Shown here piece after piece: positions 51,262 to 63,555 of a stretch of DNA of 64,000 bases (the stretch's first letter is position 1; each line of letters begins with the position of its first letter). The stretch lies in NCBI GenBank assembly GCA_963693285.1, contig OY848930.1:2418001-2482000 (forward strand). The letters are read 5' to 3'. Below the pieces are notes generated by a model, which was not told where the DNA came from, did no database searches, and worked only from the letters and a program-made list of their open reading frames with translations. This stretch comes from Xestospongia muta (taxonomy: Eukaryota; Porifera; Demospongiae; Haplosclerida; Petrosiidae). A program made the position numbers and the translations under genes.

Positions 51262-52407
51262 TTTTAACCTATTTTGACTACTTTATTAGTATATTTCAGA
51301 CAGATAAACTTACTAAACTCTTTAGATCAGCTTATTTAACCAGTTTTCACAGTTAATTTCTAATCTTTCTTTAATTTCAAAAGGCTCTAAACTCTTTATT
51401 TTAGAGTTTTAACCTATTTAGAGTACTTTAGTAGTATATTTAAGATAGATAAACTTACTAAACTCTTTAGATCAGCTTATTTAACCAGTTTTCACAGTTA
51501 ATTTCTAATTTTTCTTAAATTTGAAAAGGCTCTAAACTCTTTATTTTAGAGTTTCAACCTATTTACACTACTTTATATTTCAGACAGATAAACTTAATTA
51601 ACTCTATAGATAGGCTTATTTAACCAGTTTTCACAGTTAATTTCTAATCTGTTTTAACTTTCAAAAACTCTAAACTCTTTATTTTAGAGTTTTAACCTAT
51701 TTAGACTACTTTATTAGTGTATTTAAGACAGATAAACTTACTAAACTCTTTAGATCAGCTTATTTAACCAGTTTTCACAGTTAATTTCTAATCTTTTTTA
51801 GCTTTCAAAAAGATCTAAACTCTTTATGTTAGAGTTTTAACCTATTTTGACTACTTTATTAGTATATTTCAGACAGATAAACTTACTAAACTCTTTAGAT
51901 CAGCTTATTTAACCAGTTTTCACAGTTAATTTCTAATCTTTCTTTAATTTCAAAAGGCTCTAAACTCTTTATTTTAGAGTTTTAACCTATTTAGACTACT
52001 TTATTAGTATATTTAAGACAGATAAACTTACTAAACTCTTTAGATCAGCTTATTTAACCAGTTTTCACAGTTAATTTCTAATTTTTCTTAAATTTGAAAA
52101 GGCTCTAAACTCTTTATTTTAGAGTTTCAACCTATTTAGACTACTTTATATTTCAGACAGATAAACTTAATTAACTCTATAGATAGGCTTATTTAACCAG
52201 TTTTCACAGTTAATTTCTAATCTTTTTTAACTTTCAAAAACTCTAAACTCTTTATTTTAGAGTTTTAACCTATTTAGACTACTTTATTAGTATATTTAAG
52301 ACAGATAAACTTACTAAACTCTTTAGATCAGCTTATTTAACCAGTTTTCACAGTTAATTTCTAATCTTTTTTAGCTTTCAAAAAGCTCTAAACTCTTTAT
52401 GTTAGAG
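51262..52407 (-). repeat. 573-bp four-monomer HOR, two tandem copies
   Basis: Copies are about 51262-51834 and 51835-52407. Offset 573 holds at ATTTTGACTAC (51271 and 51844), TCTTTAATTTC (51368 and 51941) and the GATAGGC of TCTATAGATAGGC (51609 and 52182). One monomer per unit has lost 6 bp (CTACTTTATATTTCAGACAG). A third, partial copy is at about 53395-53950 (GATAGGC 53767). Confidence 0.88.
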
Positions 52408-53394
52408 TTTTAACCTATTTAGACTACTTTATTAGTATATTTAAGACAGATAAACTTACTAAACTCTTTACATCAGCTTATTTAACCAGATTTCACAGTT
52501 AATTTCTAATCTTTTTTAACTTTCAAAAAGCTCTAAACTCTATTTTAGAGTTTTAACCTATTTAGACTACTTTATTAGTATATTTAAGACAGATAAACTT
52601 ACTAAACTCTTTACATCAGCTTATTTAACCAGTTTTCACAGTTAATTTCTAATCTTTTTTAACATTCAGAAAGCTCTAAACTCTTTATTTTAGAGTTTTA
52701 ACTTATTTAGACTACTTTATTAGTATATTTAAGACAGATAAACTTACTAAACTATTTAGATCAGCTTATTTAACCAGTTTTCACAGTTAATTTCTAATCT
52801 TTTTTAACTTTCAAAAAGCTCTAAACTCTTTATTTTAGAGTTTTAACCTATTTAGACTACTTTATTAGTATATTTAAGACAGATAAACTTACTAAACTCT
52901 TTAGATCACATTATTTAACCAATATTCACAGTTAATTTCTAATCTTTTTAAATTTCAAAAAGCTCTAAACTCTTTATTTTAGAGTTTTAACCTATTTAGA
53001 CTACTTTATTAGTATATTTACGACAGATCAACTTACCAAACTCTTTAGATCAGCTTACTTAACCAGTTTTCACAGTTAATTTCTAATCTTTTTTAACTTT
53101 CAAAAAGCTCTAAACTCTTTATTTTAGAGTTTTAACCTATTTAGACTACTTTATTAGTATATTTATGACAGATAAACTTACTAAACTCTTTAGATCGGCT
53201 TATTTAACCAGTTTTCACAGTTAATTTCTAATCTTTTTTAACCTTCAAAATTCTCTAAACTCTTTATTTTAGAGTTTTAACCTATTTAGACTACTTTATT
53301 AGTATATTTAAGACAGATAAACTTACTAAACTCTTTAGATCAGCTTATTTAACCAGTTTTCACAGTTAATTTCTAATCTTTTTTAACTTTCAAA
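52408..53394 (-). repeat. Monomer block, source or copy of 54.4-54.9 kb
   Basis: Offset 1872 links ACTCTATTTTAGAG, ACATTCAGAAAG (52662 and 54534) and CACATTATTTAACC (52907 and 54779). The last is a distinctive core variant in which GATCAGCTTATTT became GATCACATTATTT and CAGTTTTC became CAATATTC. Confidence 0.82.
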
Positions 53395-54399
53395 AAGCTC
53401 TAAACTCTTTATTTTAGAGTTTTAACCTATTTAGACTACTTTATTAGTATATTTCAGACAGATAAACTTACTAAACTCTTAAGATCAGCTTATTTAACCA
53501 GTTTTCACAGTTAATTTCTAATCTTTCTTTAATTTCAAAAAGCTCTAAACTCTTTATTTTAGAGTTTTAACCTATTTAGACTACTTTATTAGTATATTTA
53601 AGACAGATAAACTTACTAAACTCTTTAGATCAGCTTATTTAACCAGTTTTCACAGTTAATTTCTAATTTTTCTTAAATTTGAAAAGGCTCTAAACTCTTT
53701 ATTTTAGAGTTTCAACCTATTTAGACTACTTTATATTTCAGACAGATAAACTTAATTAACTCTATAGATAGGCTTATTTAACCAGTTTTCACAGTTAATT
53801 TCTAATCTTTTTTAACTTTCAAAAACTCTAAACTCTTTATTTTAGAGTTTTAACCTATTTAGACTACTTTATTAGTATCTTTAAGACAGATAAACTTACT
53901 AAACTCTTTAGATCAGCTTATTTAACCAGTTTTCACAGTTAATTTCTAATCTTTTTTAACTTTAAAAAGGTCTAAACTCTTTATTTTAGAGTTTTAACCT
54001 ATTTAGACTACTTTATTAGTATATTTAAGACAGATAAATTTACTAAACTCTTTAGATCAGCTTATTTAACCAGTTTTCACAGTTGATTTCTAATCTTTCT
54101 TAAATTTGAAAAGGCTGTAAACTCCTTATTTTAGAGTTTTAACCTATTTAGACTACTTTATTAGTATATTTAAGACAGATAAACTTACTAAACTCTTTAG
54201 ATCAGCTTATTTAACCAGTTTCTCAGTATATTCTATTCTTTTTTAACTTTCAAAAAGCTCTAATCTCTTTATTTTACAGTTGTAACCTATTTAGACTACT
54301 TTATTAGTATATTTAAGACAGATAAATTTACTAAACTCTTTAGATCAGCTTATTTAACCAGTTTTCGCAGTTAATTTCTAATCTTTTTTAACTTTCAAA
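53395..54399 (-). repeat. Partial 573-bp HOR copy followed by the 50.0-50.5 kb segment
   Basis: A mosaic: about 53395-53950 is a third copy of the 573-bp unit, then about 53917-54392 matches 50030-50505 (offset 3887). Confidence 0.8.
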
Positions 54400-57163
54400 A
54401 AGCTTTAAACTCTATTTTAGAGTTTTAACCTATTTAGACTACTTTATTAGTATATTTAAGACAGATAAACTTACTAAACTCTTTACGTCAGCTTATTTAA
54501 CCAGTTTTCACAGTTAATTTCTAATCTTTTTTAACATTCAGAAAGCTCTAAACTCTTTATTTTAGAGTTTTAACCTATTTAGACTACTTTATTAGTATAT
54601 TTAAGACAGATAAACTTACTAAACTATTTAGATCAGCTTATTTAACCAGTTTTCACAGTTAATTTCTAATCTTTTTTAACTTTCAAAAAGCTCTAAACTC
54701 TTTATTTTAGAGTTTTAACCTATTTAGACTACTTTATTAGTATATTTAAGACAGATAAACTTACTAAACTCTTTAGATCACATTATTTAACCAATATTCA
54801 CAGTTAATTTCTAATCTTTTTAAATTTCAAAAAGCTCTAAACTCTTTATTTTAGAGTTTTAACCTATTTAGACTACTTTATTAGTATATTTACGACAGAT
54901 CAACTTACTAAACTCTTTAGATCAGCTTATTTAACCAGTTTTCACAGTTAATTTCTAATCTTTTTTAACTTTCAAAAAGCTCTAAACTCTTTATTTTAGA
55001 GTTTTAACCTATTTAGACTACTTTATTAGTATATTTAAGACAGATAAACTTACTAAACTCTTTAGATCAGCTTATTTAACCAGTTTTCACTGTTAATTTC
55101 TAATCTTTTTTAACTTTCAAAAGGTCTAAACTCTTTATTTTAGAGTTTTAACCTATTTAGACTACTTTATTAGTATGATTAAGACAGATAAACTTACTAA
55201 ACTCTTTAGATCACATTATTTAACCAATATTCACAGTTAATTTCTAATCTTTTAAACTCTTTAGATCAGCTTATTTAACCAGTTTCACAGTGAATTTCTA
55301 ATCTTTTTTAACTTTCAAAAAGGTCTAAACTCTTTATTTTAGAGTTTTAACCTATTTACACTACTTTATTAGTATATTTAAGACAGATAAACTTACTAAA
55401 TTCTTTAGATCAGCTTATTTAACCAGCTTTCACACTTAATTTCTAATCTTTTTTAACTTTCAAAAAGGTCTAAACTCTTTATTTTAGAGTTTTAACCTAT
55501 TTAGACTACTTTATTAGTATATTTAAGACAGATAAACTTACTAAACTCTTTAGATCAGCTTATTTAACCAGTTTTCACAGTTAATTTCTAATTTTTTTAA
55601 CTTTCAAAATGCTCTAAACTCTTTATTTTCGAGTTTCAACCTATTTAGACTACTTTATTAGTATATTTAAGACAGATAAACTTACTAAACTCTTTAGATC
55701 AGCTTATTTAACCAGTTTTCACAGTTAATTTCTAATCTTTTTTAGCTTTAAAAAGCTCTAAACTCTTTAAGTTAGAGTTTTAACCTATTTAGACTACTTT
55801 ATTAGTATATTTAAGACAGATAAACTTACTAAACTCTTTACATCAGCTTATTTAACCAGATTTCACAGTTAATTTCTAATCTTTTTTAACTTTCAAAAAG
55901 CTCTAAACTCTATTTTAGAGTTTTAACCTATTTATACTACTTTATTAGTATATTTAAGACAGATAAACTAACTAAACTCTTTACATCAGCTTATTTAACC
56001 AGTTTTCACAGTTAATTTCTAATCTTTTTTAACATTCAGAAAGCTCTAAACTTTTATTTTAGAGTTTTAACTTATTTAGACTACTTTATTAGTATATTTA
56101 AGACAGATAAACTTACTAAACTATTTAGATCAGCTTATTTAACCAGTTTTCACAGTTAATTTCTAATCTTTTTTAACTTTCAAAAAGCTCTAAACTCTTT
56201 ATTTTAGAGTTTTAACCAATTTAGACTACTTTATTAGTATATTTAAGACAGATAAACTTACTAAACTCTTTAGATCACATTATTTAACCAATATTCACAG
56301 TTAATTTCTAATCTTTTTAAATTTCAAAAAACCTCTAAATTCTTTATTTTAGAGTTTTAACCTATTTAGACTACTTTATTAGTATTTTTACGACAGATCA
56401 ACTTACTAAACTCTTTAGATCGGCTTATTTAACCAGTTTTCACAGTTAATTTCTAATCTTTTTTAACTTTCAAAAAGCTCTAAACTCTTTATTTTAGAGT
56501 TTTAAGCTATTTAGACTACTTTATTAGTATATTTAAGACAGATAAACTTACTAAACTCTTTAGATCAGCTTATTTAACCAGTTTTCACTGTTAATTTCTA
56601 ATCTTTTTTAACTTTGAAAAGGTCTAAACTCTTTATTTTAGAGTTTTAACCTATTTAGACTACTTTATTAGTATGATTAAGACAGATAAACTTACTAAAC
56701 TCTTTAGATCACATTATTTAACCAATATTCACAGTTAATTTCTAATCTTTTTTAACTTTCAAAAAGCTCTAAACTCTTTATTTTAGAGTTTTAACCTATT
56801 TAGACTACTTTATTAGTATATTTAAGACAGATAAACTTACTAAACTCTTTAGATCAGCTTATTTAACCAGTTTCACAGTGAATTTCTAATCTTTTTTAAC
56901 TTTCAAAAAGGTCTAAACTCTTTATTTTAGAGTTTTAACCTATTTACACTACTTTATTAGTATATTTAAGACAGATAAACGTACTAAATTCTTTAGATCA
57001 GCTTATTTAACTAGTTTTCACACATAATTTCTAATCTTTTTTAACTTTCAAAAAGGTCTAAACTCTTTATTTTAGAGTTTTAACCTATTTAGACTACTTT
57101 ATTAGTATATTTAAGACAGATAAACTTACTAAACTCTTTAGATCAGCTTATTTAACCAGTTTT
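54400..57163 (-). repeat. ~1.5-kb tandem repeat, two copies
   Basis: Positions 54400-55575 correspond to 55898-57163. The offset is 1498 (ACATTCAG 54534 and 56032; CACATTATT 55212 and 56710), rising to 1588 after 55245 because copy 1 has a ~90-bp deletion (reads TCTAATCTTTTAAACTC, leaving a monomer of about 53 bp at 55229-55281). CACATTATT occurs twice per unit, 433-434 bp (three monomers) apart. Confidence 0.84.
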
Positions 57164-58239
57164 CACAGTTAATTTCCAATCTTTCTTAAATTTGGAAAGG
57201 CTCTAAACTCTTTATTTTAGAGTTTTAACCTATTTAGACTACTTTATTAATATATTTGAGACAGATAAACTTACTAAACTCTTAAATCAGCTTATTTCAC
57301 CAGTTTTCACAGTTAATTTTTAATCTTTTTAACTTTCAAAAAGCTCTAAACTCTTTATTTTGTAGTTTTAACCTATTTAGACTACTTTATTAGTATATTT
57401 AAGACAGATAACCTTACTAAACTCTTTAGATCAGCTTATTTAACCAGTTTTCATGGTTAATTTCTAATCTTTTTTAACTTTCAAAAAGCTCTAAACTCTT
57501 TATTTAAGAGATTTAACCTATTTAGACAACTTTCTTAGTATATTTAAGACCGATAAACTTAATAAACTCTTTAGATCGCCTTATTTAACCAGTTTTTAAA
57601 GTTAATTTCTAATCTTTTTTAACTTTCAAAAAGCTCTAAACTCTTTATTTTAGAGGTTTAACCTATTTAGACTACTTTATTAGTATATTTAAGACAGATA
57701 AACTTACTAAACTCTTTAGATCAGCTTATTTAACCAGTTTTCACAGTTAATTTCTAATCTTTTTTAACTTTCAAAAAGCTCTAAAATCTTTATTTTAGAG
57801 TTTTCACCTATTTAGACTACTTTATTAGTATATTTAAGACAGATAAACTTACTAAACTCTTTAGATCAGCTTATTTAACCAGTTTTCACAGTTAATTTCT
57901 AATCTTTTTTAACTTTCATAAAGCTCTAGACTCTTTATTTTAGAGTTTTAACCTATTTAGACTACTTTATTAGTATATTTAAGACAGATAAACTTACTAA
58001 ACTCTTTAGATCAGCTTATTTAACCAGTTTTCACAGTTAATTTCTAATCGTTTTTAACATTCAGAAAGCTCTAAACTCTTTATTTTAGTGTTTTAACTTA
58101 TTTAGACTACTTTATTAGTATATTTAAGACAGACAACTTACTAAACTCTTTAGATCAGCTTATTTAACCAGTTTTCACAGTTAATTTCTAATCTTTTTTA
58201 ACTTTCAAAAAGCTCTAAACTCTTTATTTTAGAGTTTTA
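57164..58239 (-). repeat. Monomers, partly repeated at 63.16-63.56 kb
   Basis: Positions 57240-57640 match 63160-63555 at offset 5919 (GTTTTCATGGTTAAT 57449/63368; AGTTTTTAAAGTTAAT 57591/63510). The rest are near-consensus monomers. Confidence 0.78.
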
Positions 58240-58880
58240 ACCTATTTAGACTACTTTATTAGTATATTTAAGACAGATAAATTTACTAAACTCTTTAGAC
58301 CAGCTTATTTAACCAGTTTTCGCAGTTAATTTCTAATCTTTTTTAACTTTCAAAAAGCTCTAAACTCTTTATTTTAGAGTTTTAACCTATTTTGACTACT
58401 TTATTAGTATATTTAAGACCGATAAACTTACTAAACTCTTTAAATCAGCTTATTTAATCAGTTTTCACAGTTAATTTCTAATCTTTTTAACTTTCAAAAA
58501 GCTCTAAACACTTTATTTTGGAGTTTTAACCTATTTAGACTACTTTAATAGTATATTTAACAGAAATAAACTTACTAAACTCTTTATATAACCTTATTTA
58601 ACCAGTTTTCACAGTTAATTTCTAATCTTTTTTAACTTTCAAAAAGCTCTAAACACTTTATTTAAGAGATTTAAGCTATTTAGACTAGTTTATTAATATA
58701 TTTAAGACAGATAAACTTACTAAACTCTATAAATCGGCTTATTTAACCAGTTTTCACAGTTAATTTCTAATCTTTTTTAACTTTCAAAAAGCTCTAAACT
58801 CTTTATTTTAGAGTTTTAACCTATTTAGACTACTTTATTAGTATATTTAAGACAGATAAACTTACTAAACTCTTTAGATC
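58240..58880 (-). repeat. Copy of the 50.4-51.04 kb segment
   Basis: Offset 7842 from the earlier copy; see the markers given there. The flanks on both sides differ, so this is an isolated inserted or converted segment rather than part of a longer duplicate. Confidence 0.85.
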
Positions 58881-61800
58881 AGCTTATTTAACCAGTTTTC
58901 ACAGTTAATTTCTAATCTTTTTTAACTTTCAAAAACTCTAAACTCTTTATTTTAGAGTTTTAACCTATTTAGACTACTTTATTAGTATATTTAAGACAGA
59001 TAAACTGATTAAACTCTTTAGATCAGCTTATTTAACCAGTTTTCACAGTTAATTTCTAGTCTTTTTAACTTTCAGAAAGCTCTAAACTCTTTATTTTAGA
59101 GTTTTAACCTATTTAGACTACTTTATTAGTATATTTAAGACAGATAAACTTACTAAACTCTTTAGATCAGCTTATTTAACCAGTTTTCACAGTTAATTTC
59201 TAATCTTTTTTAGCTTTCAAAAAGCTCTAAACTCTTTATGTTAGAGTTTTAACCTATTTAGACTACTTTATTAGTATATTTAAGACAGATAAACTTACTA
59301 AACTCTTTACATCAGCTTATTTAACCAGAATTCACAGTTAATTTCTAATCTTTTTTAACTTTCAAAAGCTCTAAACTCTTTATTTTAGAGTTTTAACCTA
59401 TTTAGACTACTTTATTAGTATATTTGAGACAGATAAACTTACTAAACTCTTTAGATCAGCTTATTTAACCAGTTTTCACAGTTAATTTCTAATTTTTTTA
59501 ACTTTCAAAATGCTCTAAACTCTTTATTTTAGAGTTTTAACCTATTTAGACTACTTTATTAGTATATTTAAGACAGATAAACTTACTAAACTCTTTAGAT
59601 CAGCTTATTTAACCAGTTTTCACAGTTAATTTCTAATCTTTTTTAGCTTTCAAAAAGCTCTAAACTCTTTATTTTAGAGTTTTAACCTATTTAGACTACT
59701 TTATTAGTATATTTAAGACAGATAAACTTACTAAACTCTTTACATCAGCTTATTTAACCAGTTTTCACAGTTAATTTCTAATCTTTTTTAACATTCAGAA
59801 AGCTCTAAACTCTTTATTTTAGAGTTTTAACTTATTTAGACTACTTTATTAGTATATTTAAGACAGATAAACTTACTAAACTATTTAGATCAGCTTATTT
59901 AACCAGTTTTCACAGTTAATTTCTAATCTTTTTTAACATTCAAAAAGCTCTAAACTCTTTATTTTAGAGTTTTAACCTATTTAGACTACTTTATTAGTAT
60001 ATTTAAGACAGATAAACTTACTAAACTCTTTAGATCACATTATTTAACCAATATTCACAGTTAATTTCTAATCTTTTTAAATTTCAAAAAGCTCTAAACT
60101 CTTTATTTTAGAGTTTTAACCTATTTAGACTACTTTATTAGTATATTTACGACAGATCAACTTACTAAACTCTTTAGATCAGCTTATTTAACCAGATTTC
60201 ACAGTTAATTTCTAATCTTTTTTAACTTTCAGAAAGCTCTAAACTCTTTATTTTAGAGTTTTAACCTATTTAGACTACTTTATTAGTATATTTAAGACAA
60301 ACTTACTAAACTCTTTAGATCAGCTTATTTAACCAGTTTTCACAGTTAATTTCTAATCTTTTTTAACTTTCAAAAGCTCTAAACTCTTTATTTTAGAGTT
60401 TTAACCTATTTAGACTACTTTATTAGTATATTTAAGACAGATAAACTTACTAAACTCTTTAGATCAGCTTATTTAACCAGTTTCACAGTGAATTTCTAAT
60501 CTTTTTTAACTTTCAAAAAGGTCTAAACTCTTTATTTTAGAGTTTTAACCTATTTACACTACTTTATTAGTATATTTAAGACAGATAAAATTACTAAATT
60601 CTTTAGATCTGCTTATTTAACCAGTTTTCACACTTAATTTCTAATCTTTTTTAACTTTCAAAAAGGTCTAAACTCTTTATTTTAGAGTTTTAACCTATTT
60701 AGACTACTTTATTAGTATATTTAAGACAGATAAACTTACTAAACTCTTTAGATCAGCTTATTTAACCAGTTTTCACAGTTAATTTCTAATTTTTTTAACT
60801 TTCAAAATGCTCTAAACTCTTTATTTTAGAGTTTTAACCTATTTAGACTACTTTATTAGTATATTTAAGACAGATAAACTTACTAAACTCTTTACATCAG
60901 CTTATTTAACCAGTTTTCACAGTTAATTTCTAATCTTTTTTAACATTCAGAAAGCTCTAAACTCTTTATTTTAGAGTTTGAACTTATTTAGACTACTTTA
61001 TTAGTATATTTAAGACAGATAAACTTACTAAACTATTTAGATAAGCTTATTTAACCAGTTTTCACAGTTAATTTCTAATCTTTTTTAACTTTCAAAAAGC
61101 TCTAAACTCTTTATTTTAGAGTTTTAACCTATTTAGACTACTTTATTAGTATATTTAAGACAGATAAACTTACTAAACTCTTTAGATCACATTATTTAAC
61201 CAATATTCACAGTTAATTTCTAATCTTTTTAAATTTCAAAAAGCTCTAAACTCTTTATTTTAGAGTTTTAACCTATTTAGACTACTTTATTAGTATATTT
61301 ACGACAGATCAACTTACTAAACTCTTTAGATCAGCTTATTTAACCAGATTTCACAGTTAATTTCTAATCTTTTTAACTTTCAGAAAGCTCTAAACTCTTT
61401 ATTTTAGAGTTTTAACCTATTTAGACTACTTTATTAGTATATTTAAGACAGATAAACTTACTAAACTCTTTAGATCAGCTTATTTAACCAGTTTTCACTG
61501 TTAATTTCTAATCTTTTTTAACTTTCAAAAGCTCTAAACTCTTTATTTTAGAGTTTTAACCTATTTAGACTACTTTATTAGTATATTTAAGACAGATAAA
61601 CTTACTAAACTCTTTAGATCAGCTTATTTAACCAGTTTCACAGTGAATTTCTAATCTTTTTTAACTTTCAAAAAGGTCTAAACTCTTTATTTTAGAGTTT
61701 TAACCTATTTAGACTACTTTATTAGTATATTTAAGACAGATAAACTTACTAAACTCTTTAGATCAGCTTATTTAACCAGTTTTCACAGTTAATTTCTAAT

Positions 61801-62100
61801 TTTTTAAACTTTCAAAATGCTCTAAACTCTTTATTTTAGAGTTTTAACCTATTTAGACTACTTTATTAGTATATTTAAGACAGATAAACTTACTAAACTC
61901 TTTAGATCAGCTTATTTAACCAGTTTTCACAGTTAATTTCTAATCTTTTTTAGCTTTCAAAAAGCTCTAAACTCTTTATGTTAGAGTTTTAACCTATTTA
62001 GACTACTTTATTAGTATATTTAAGACAGATAAACTTACTAAACTCTTTACATCAGCTTATTTAACCAGATTTCACAGTTAATTTCTAATCTTTTTTAACT
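58881..62100 (-). repeat. Monomer mosaic carrying the CACATT core variant
   Basis: ACATTCAGAAAG at 59791 and 60943 and CACATTATTTAACC at 60036 and 61188 give a 1152-bp repeat (eight monomers less 8 bp); the next step to 62241 and 62486 is 1298 bp. TTTACGACAGATCAAC accompanies each CACATT monomer. TTTCACAGTGAATTTC and TTTATGTTAGAG monomers also recur. Confidence 0.8.
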
Positions 62101-63555
62101 TTCAAAAAGCTCTAAACTCTATTTTAGAGTTTTAACCTATTTATACTACTTTATTAGTATATTTAAGACAGATAAACTTACTAAACTCTTTACATCAGCT
62201 TATTTAACCAGTTTTCACAGTTAATTTCTAAACTTTTTTAACATTCAGAAAGCTCTAAACTCTTTATTTTAGAGTTTTAACTTATTTAGACTACTTTATT
62301 AGTATATTTAAGACAGATAAACTTACTAAACTATTTAGATCAGCTTATTTAACCAGTTTTCACAGTTAATTTCTAATCTTTTTTAACTTTCAAAAAGCTC
62401 TAAACTCTTTATTTTAGAGTTTTAACCTATTTAGACTACTTTATTAGTATATTTAAGACAGATAAACTTACTAAACTCTTTAGATCACATTATTTAACCA
62501 ATATTCACAGTTAATTTCTAATCTTTTTAACTTTCAAAAAGCTCTAAACTCTTTATTTTAGAGTTTTAACCTATTTAGACTACTTTATTAGTATATTTAC
62601 GACAGATCAACTTACTAAACTCTTTAGATCAGCTTATTTAACCAGTTTTCACAGTTAATTTCTAATCTTTTTTAACATTCAAAAAGCTCTAAACTCTTTA
62701 TTTTAGAGTTTTAAGCTATTTAGACTACTTTATTAGTATATTTAAGACAGATAAACTTACTAAACTCTTTAGATCAACTTATTTAACCAGTTTTCACTGT
62801 TAATTTCTAATCTTTTTTAACTTTCAAAAGGTCTAAACTCTTTATTTTAGTGTTTTAACCTATTTAGACTACTTTATTAGTATGATTAAGACAGATAAAC
62901 TTACTAAACTCTTTAGATCACATTATTTAACCAATATTCACAGTTAATTTCTAATCTTTTTTAACTTTCAAAAAGCTCTAAACTCTTTATTTTAGAGTTT
63001 TAACCTATTTAGACTACTTTATTAGTATATTTAAGACAGATAAACTTACTAAACTCTTTACATCAGCTTATTTAACCAGTTTCACAGTGAATTTCTAATC
63101 TTTTTTAACTTTCAAAAAGGTCTAAACTCTTTATTTTAGAGTTTTAACCTATTTAGACTACTTTATTAGTATATTTGAGACAGATAAACTTACTAAACTC
63201 TTAAATCAGCTTATTTCACCAGTTTTCACAGTTAATTTTTAATCTTTTTAACTTTCAAAAAGCTCTAAACTCTTTATTTTGTAGTTTTAACCTATTTAGA
63301 CTACTTTATTAGTATATTTAAGACAGATAAACTTACTAAACTCTTTAGATCAGCTTATTTAACCAGTTTTCATGGTTAATTTCTAATCTTTTTTAACTTT
63401 CAAAAAGCTCTAAACTCTTTATTTAAGAGATTTAACCTATTTAGATAACTTTCTTAGTATATTTAAGACCGATAAACTTAATAAACTCTTTAGATCGCCT
63501 TATTTAACCAGTTTTTAAAGTTAATTTCTAATCTTTTTTAACTTTCAAAAAGCTC
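62010..63555 (-). repeat. Copy of 55.8-57.6 kb with two monomers deleted
   Basis: Offset 6209 from 55.8 kb holds at TTATACTAC (55932 and 62141), ACATTCAG (56032 and 62241), CACATT (56710 and 62919) and GTTTCACAGTG (56870 and 63079). It then changes to 5919 at about 63.15 kb: a net loss of 290 bp, exactly two monomers. Confidence 0.85.
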
